A stretch of DNA of 64,000 nt from Theobroma cacao (taxonomy: Eukaryota; Streptophyta; Magnoliopsida; Malvales; Malvaceae). A program made the translations under genes and the position numbers. Under the pieces are notes generated by a model that did not search any database, was not told the origin of the DNA, and saw only the letters and a list, made by a program, of their open reading frames with translations. The stretch lies in contig NC_030852.1 of assembly GCF_000208745.1 (NCBI RefSeq), positions 30,830,969-30,894,968 of the forward strand, in the 5' to 3' direction. Positions 56,285-64,000 of this stretch are shown piece by piece. Positions within the stretch are counted from its first letter, which is position 1, and every line of letters starts with the position of its first letter.

Positions 56285-57599
56285 ATCATCTTGGCGCTCC
56301 GAACTGATTTTAGTACCAGTTTATATATATTTAAAATACATACACACACCCATGTAAAGATGTTTCCCATGTTGATGGTCTGCCTGTTCTATATATATTG
56401 TCATCCTCTGCTGCTATGCCCGGGATCATTGTTACTATAGGAGTCATCTTTTGTTTATCCTTGCAACTTGCAATACATAGAGTTGGATGGAACTTCGAGG
56501 CTTTGAAAGATGTTATGCATTATTGCTCACTAATGTGGATTGGGTCTGTCCCAAAATTAAACTTCTCTTTGCACTTTTTGGTAATTAAAGGCTATATGAC
56601 TGATGAAGTGGTTCTTTAGTACTTTTGGGTGTTTGGTACTCTGCAAGCTTTGGCTAGATGACTAGTGGAGATGGCTGCTCTATCAACTTTCCCCCCTTCC
56701 CCCTTTAGTCTTAAACTTGTGTATATGATAGGATTTTTTGGACCAGCATTAATTCAAGCTAGGTTGACCTTAATACTGTATTTTTGTGACATTACATGGT
56801 ATGTCCATGAAATCACATAAGTATCTCTGCTTAAGGCAAAGTCATTTCCTTGTGAATAAATACATGGTTACACCGTGGAACCTGTTATGTGATAGCTATT
56901 TGGTTTCAGAATGAAAAAGCAAGGAATGCGAGCTTGCTTGGTGAAAATTTGGAATTGCCTGCTGATGGGGGTAAGTTGTTGGAGAAAGGGATTCTAGAGA
57001 ATTTAAGTCTTAGCTTTTATTTTTAAGATGATTGCTCTGTATATTATTTTCATTGATCATTTGCCAAGGAAAGTTTTCCCTATATTGAGTTTCTACTAAT
57101 GCGCTGCAGCAAATGTATCAGGATATCTAAGCTCTCTTTGGAATGTTGTAAATTGTAACGTCAATTTCCCATGTTAAACTCCGTGATTTTTTTCTTTTTG
57201 GGTACACGGGTTAAGCAGGTCCAGCCAAACTTCCTATCTGATCTTGTCAAGTATACACCCATTAATTCATTGAGAAGAATCAGAAGAACGATTAGAATAA
57301 GCTTACCATGTAATCATGCGATCTACAGAGTAACGTGCATGAAATTTCTTCGCTTCAAGGTGCACAGGATATGACTGGCACGTAAGTTTGTTAAGAGAAC
57401 TAAAAAGATAAACATGTAATTGTAGTGGTGAACAACTATATTATTGCATGGCTGATTTATTTTAGTGGTGAACAACTATATTATTGCATAAGGGTTTCCA
57501 TTATACAAGATAAACATGTAATTGTTGCAAGCACGCTGTGAGTGATTTCCGAAACAGAGGTTGCCATGTCCAACGGATGCCAGCATTCTGTGAAAAAGC
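56285..57599. other. Convergent intergenic region, CID11 and ADH 3' ends
   Basis: Contains the CID11 3' UTR on the left and the 3' UTR of the minus-strand dehydrogenase on the right. Nested direct repeats lie at 57405-57526. No gene is recognised. Confidence 0.6.
57406..57526. repeat. Nested short direct repeats
   Basis: A unit of about 27 bases beginning TAGTGGTGAACAACTATA occurs at 57423 and 57463, 40 bases apart. It is bracketed by two copies of AGATAAACATGTAATTGT at about 57406 and 57508, 102 bases apart. Confidence 0.85.
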
Positions 57600-60388
<2,789 letters not shown>

Positions 60389-60879
60389 TTTCCTCTAAAT
60401 GAAACGGCGGATATTGCGTCAAGCTTGTATCAAACACTTTCTCAGTGTGTCTTTGATGAGAGTTCTCCGATGAACTTGACCGCACGGTTTTGTGATGGTT
60501 TGCAACTTGCAAGGATATGGCTATAGACCTAGACTTGGAGAGGGCGGGTGCTTGAAGCTTCTTTCAAGCGTGATATATGTAGAGCTCAGAGTATTTTATC
60601 AATCTCACATGGGCGAAATGATTAAAAAAAGAGAATATATGCAAGGAAATTCCTAATCGGTGCTTATTGTTTATTTAATCAAAAGGCATTTCAATAGTTA
60701 AGGAATTCAGTATAGTGAACAATTAAACTGGTGGAAAGGAAAAGGGAATAGGGGTACTCAAAGTCAACATCATTTTAAAAGGACAAAAAGGGGTAGTAAG
60801 ATATTACTTGGCAAAAAAACAAAAATGGAGTTTTAAAGTCGTTAGATGTTATTGTCCAAAAAAAATAAATTGGAACAGG

Positions 60880-61164
60880 GTATTTCAATATGGTAGAGAT
60901 TCTAGCCATCAGGGAGGCGTTCTTTCTATTTTCAGAGTCGCTGGGGCAAATTCTTGCAGCCTCACGGTGGAGAGTGACTCACGAAATGCAATTAAGTGGG
61001 TAACTGTACCTTGTGAGGCTCTTTGAAGATTTAGAAAATGGTTGTTACATATAGAGGCCTTTAAGAAAAAGGTCAAAGATTGGAGAGTTTGTCGCATCCT
61101 AAGGGAAGGAAACCAAGAGGCCGACGCCTTGGCCAAAGAGGGTGTCAAATGTCAACAGGGATGA
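60880..61164 (+). mobile_element. Decayed RNase H (RVT_3-type) fragment of a LINE retrotransposon
   Basis: The motifs are those of the RNase H domain found at the end of plant LINE ORF2 and related RVT_3 proteins. An early segment LAIREAF lies in one frame (about 60899-60920). VESDSRNAIKWV (from about 60967) and REGNQEADALAKEGV (to about 61146) lie in another, and contain two of the acidic residues of the active site. The frame shifts between the first two segments, and a TGA at 61024-61026 interrupts the second frame, so it is not functional. The 61165-61640 stretch may be its 3' non-coding tail, ending near an A-rich tract. No 5' part or target duplication was found. Confidence 0.7.
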
Positions 61165-63201
61165 AGACCTTTCAGAGATCTGTTGTATTGAAAGAGTTGT
61201 GTTAATGGCAGACAGCTACTAGTGATAATAATGAATGCATGGAAGCCGCTCAGAGCCAGCAGGTTCATGTGAGACACCTGTGGTAGGACCGGGTTGGCAC
61301 TAACTCATGAAAAGGTCGTCTGCTGGTGATAAGATTTTTGGTCATGGAATTATGCTGTGTTTTCTTTTGTTTTTTAATGGTAGGCTACATGTTCTGGTGA
61401 TTGTATTGAGGCCAGGATCTACGTTGTACGGATGTATTGTGTCAAAGGCGCACACGGTTGCCATGAGATGCCAATAGGAAAAGGGGTTATCTTGATCTCA
61501 CATGCAACAAATTATGAAAAGTGGGGTTTCTGTTGTAAAGGTCCTATGTGACGACAATGAGTCCAATGTTTGTGTCAACTAGCACATAATGGTAGTTTTT
61601 TTGTAAAGCTGATATAGATGAAATGAATTTACCTTTCAAAAACAAAAATATAATTAATTAAGAAGAGCTTACTTTCACAATTTGAGACTAGAGACTAGAA
61701 GAAATGGGACAAGGAAGGCTTGATAGAAGGATTGCAGGCTGGGCAAAACCCTACAAGTTGGCCCCTACCCCTATTCGCCATAACCCAAGCCTGGCATGAG
61801 TTAATTTCCCCGGGCTTAGAAGTTAGATCAATATCATGGAAGATTGCTTAACTGAACTAATTGCCGATGCAGTAGCCGAAAGCCATACGCAACAGAAGCA
61901 TTCACGCTGAGAGACGACAAATTTCTTTTGATCTATTTGAACAAAATTTCCAATTTCCATCGTCCAAAGAAAACTACCAAGTTGTTATCTTGTGGTGAGC
62001 GGTCCCCAGCGCGTTCATCACATTCATGAGCAACCAAATTCCAGTTCCCTGCTTCATACTAGTCTAGTACCCTTCTTCGCTGACCTTTGGCTCTTAAGTC
62101 GGTCTCTTGTTTTTTATTTTTTCCTCTAGGGGCAAAAATAAGAATTTCTATGAGGATTGAGGCCAGAAAGCAACCCTCATTATTGAGTTCATATAACAAA
62201 CTTACCATTAATTAATAACTCAACGTCAAGAAGGTATCAATTGGATAGATTTTTTCAATTTTGGAAAATTATAATCAGAATAATTTAAAATTCAGATGCA
62301 TATGAACGATTTTCAAAAGAAATTCTTTATGCTGTATAATTAAATCCCTTAATATTGATTCTTTTCTTTTTTGGGAGGGAGTCAATGATATGGTCCTCCT
62401 TAACCAAAGAAGTCGCTATCTCTATCTTCGCGTGATCTCACCTGCTTGCTGGAACACGACAGTTTCAAGTCTGTGTCAGCTTTCAACCTTAAAACGATCA
62501 TAAGGTCAAGATCGTCATCTTGGAGTTTTGTCAAACGCGTGGGCCGCCAGCCAGAAGCTGAGATGTGCTGGGTGTTCCAGGGCATAATGGGACCTCTCTA
62601 TCATTGCTACAAATGAAACAAATACCCTTTATCAAAAAAAAAGAAAAGAAAAAGAAAAACACATATATCTTCGGATCATAATCCCTTCATCAAAAAAACG
62701 ACTGGCCCTTGGCTCCTAGCCTACATAGCTACGAATTCTCCCATACGTACAAGAGATTATATGAATTCTCTCACCGCTATTTTTATGGTATATAATGTGC
62801 ATTAATTATCAATAGTTCCTTCCAAATGCTACATAAAGAGACTATATTTGATATATTGGTCATGTATATCTTTTATGCACAATCAAGTCACTAAAAATAT
62901 GTTATCTCATTAATAAGATCAAATTAAATATTTTTAAAAATTTAATAATAAAGATAAAATATTCTTATTCTTTTTAAGTTTGGATCGAAGTAACACATAA
63001 ATTTATTAATTTTTTAAATAAACATTTCATCTAAAAAAAATATTTTTCGTTAGATACTTAAATTCAATCGTTAGTCAATTATTAGCATTTTCGTCAATTT
63101 ACTTACGTAGTAAGAATAAAAAAAATAATTTTATCCTTTAATTAAATTTTCTAATTATTATTATATAATTTTATTATTTTTATTATTAATTAAAAAAAAA
63201 T

Positions 63202-63280
63202 CCCCAATTTGGGGAACACCGGAGCTCCCCAGTGGAGCACTGGTGCTCCCCTCCCTTGGGAGCACAAGACGATGCTCCTC
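63202..63280. repeat. GC-rich foldback island
   Basis: Inside very AT-rich DNA lies a block of short inverted repeats: CCCCAATTTGGGG at 63202-63214, GGAGCTCC at 63221-63228, and GGAGCACTGGTGCTCC at 63234-63249. A GGGAGCAC at 63258-63265 can also pair with 63243-63250. Several alternative stems are possible. No known element is recognised. Confidence 0.7.
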
Positions 63281-63651
63281 TTTCTACTCTTTTATTTTTT
63301 TACTTTTAAAAATATAATAATATTTTTAAAATTAATAAAAAATATTTTAATATTTTTATAATTTTTGTTAACGGTATTTATATTCTTGAGACCGAATGTT
63401 CAGTTTAACAACTAATATATTTATGTGTAATTATGATTAAAAATTAAAAATATCTCATTATTTTACTCTAATAATAAAAAATACTTTTTAAATATTAATT
63501 AATAAAAATATTTTTTTTTTTTTACCACGGTTTCCTCCCTCCCACCTTTTCTTCCTTGTCATTGTTCTCTTTTTATCTCTTCTTGGTCCTCCTCCTCGTG
63601 TTGTCCTGCTGGTACAAGGAATTGGTGCCACATAAACTTTTCATGGTCTGC

Positions 63652-63707
63652 TCATGTGTTTTCAAAATCTCGCTCTGGATCATGTGTTTTCAAAATCTCG
63701 CATTTCC
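63652..63707. repeat. 28-bp tandem duplication
   Basis: TCATGTGTTTTCAAAATCTC occurs at 63652 and again at 63680, with the next two bases also shared. Two copies in non-coding sequence. Confidence 0.9.
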
Positions 63708-64000
63708 AGAGCCATTGGCCTTGAAATTGTTTCAGATGTCTGGATATATTTAAAAGCCCAGGTCACATTGGGTTGACATTTTAATAGCAATAAAAATTCA
63801 TTCAATCTTTCATAAAAAAAAAAAAAGATCTGTTTTTGTAAGCTCTAAATCTATTTGATTGGGTCACTGGGTTTGAACAAGGAGTCTCCACTCGTTTTTG
63901 CAAAGGCATCTACAACCATTGAGGATAGTTTTTTGTAATGCCCTGTGAAAGCAGTACAACTCCAGCTTTTTAAAAAACCAAAAACGAAAAGTTAAACGAA

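Larger units (their letters stand above)
60389..64000. other. Gene-poor right end with a LINE fragment
   Basis: The bases just above 60388 are the ADH promoter; an ATATAT tract at about 60573-60578 could be its TATA box. A decayed LINE RNase H fragment follows at about 60880-61164. The rest is AT-rich, with a GC-rich foldback island at 63202-63280, a 28-bp tandem duplication at 63652-63707 and poly-A tracts near 62632 and 63816. No host gene is recognised. Confidence 0.6.

Overview
The window is plant nuclear DNA: AT-rich, with multi-exon genes, GT-AG introns of about 70-2200 bp, long AT-rich intergenic stretches and microsatellites. Protein content points to a dicot, probably a rosid. A Malvaceae-like source is only a guess. 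I joined exons by eye using splice sites, reading frame and family knowledge. All ten gene models close in frame, with total CDS length divisible by three.

Layout, left to right: (1) a GT31 galactosyltransferase (4295-8448, +); (2) a START-domain membrane protein (13335-15915, +); (3) a small 84-residue protein (17491-17745, -); (4) a second small two-exon protein (23110-23800, +) sharing the C-terminal motif of gene 3; (5) granule-bound starch synthase GBSSI (27237-30894, +); (6) a GPI-anchored GH17 glucan endo-1,3-beta-glucosidase (32348-33858, +); (7) a 933-residue ubiquitin-specific protease of the UBP9/10/11 type (35235-41132, -); (8) a 1130-residue PHD-finger protein (42922-48681, -); (9) a CID11-like protein with a PAM2 motif and two RRMs (51826-56284, +); (10) a zinc alcohol-dehydrogenase-like protein (57600-60388, -). 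From about 60.8 kb rightward the window holds a broken LINE-type RNase H fragment, AT-rich sequence and a short GC-rich foldback island.

The genes do not form one pathway. From memory, however, the order ADH, CID11, PHD, UBP, GH17, GBSS, small proteins, GT31 matches one Arabidopsis chromosome 1 segment (about At1g32780 to At1g32930), so the window looks like an ancestral block that has stayed together. If so, gene 1 would be the GALT31A orthologue and gene 5 GBS1.

I found no clearly new biological system. The most interesting observations are the pair of small genes sharing an uncharacterised FAPxxDGLxxxETLV tail, clock and G-box motifs upstream of GBSSI, W-box motifs upstream of the first small gene, and a separate exon carrying the GPI signal of the glucanase. 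The wide gaps hold decayed repeats and short tandem arrays, but no RNA gene or intact transposon that I can recognise.
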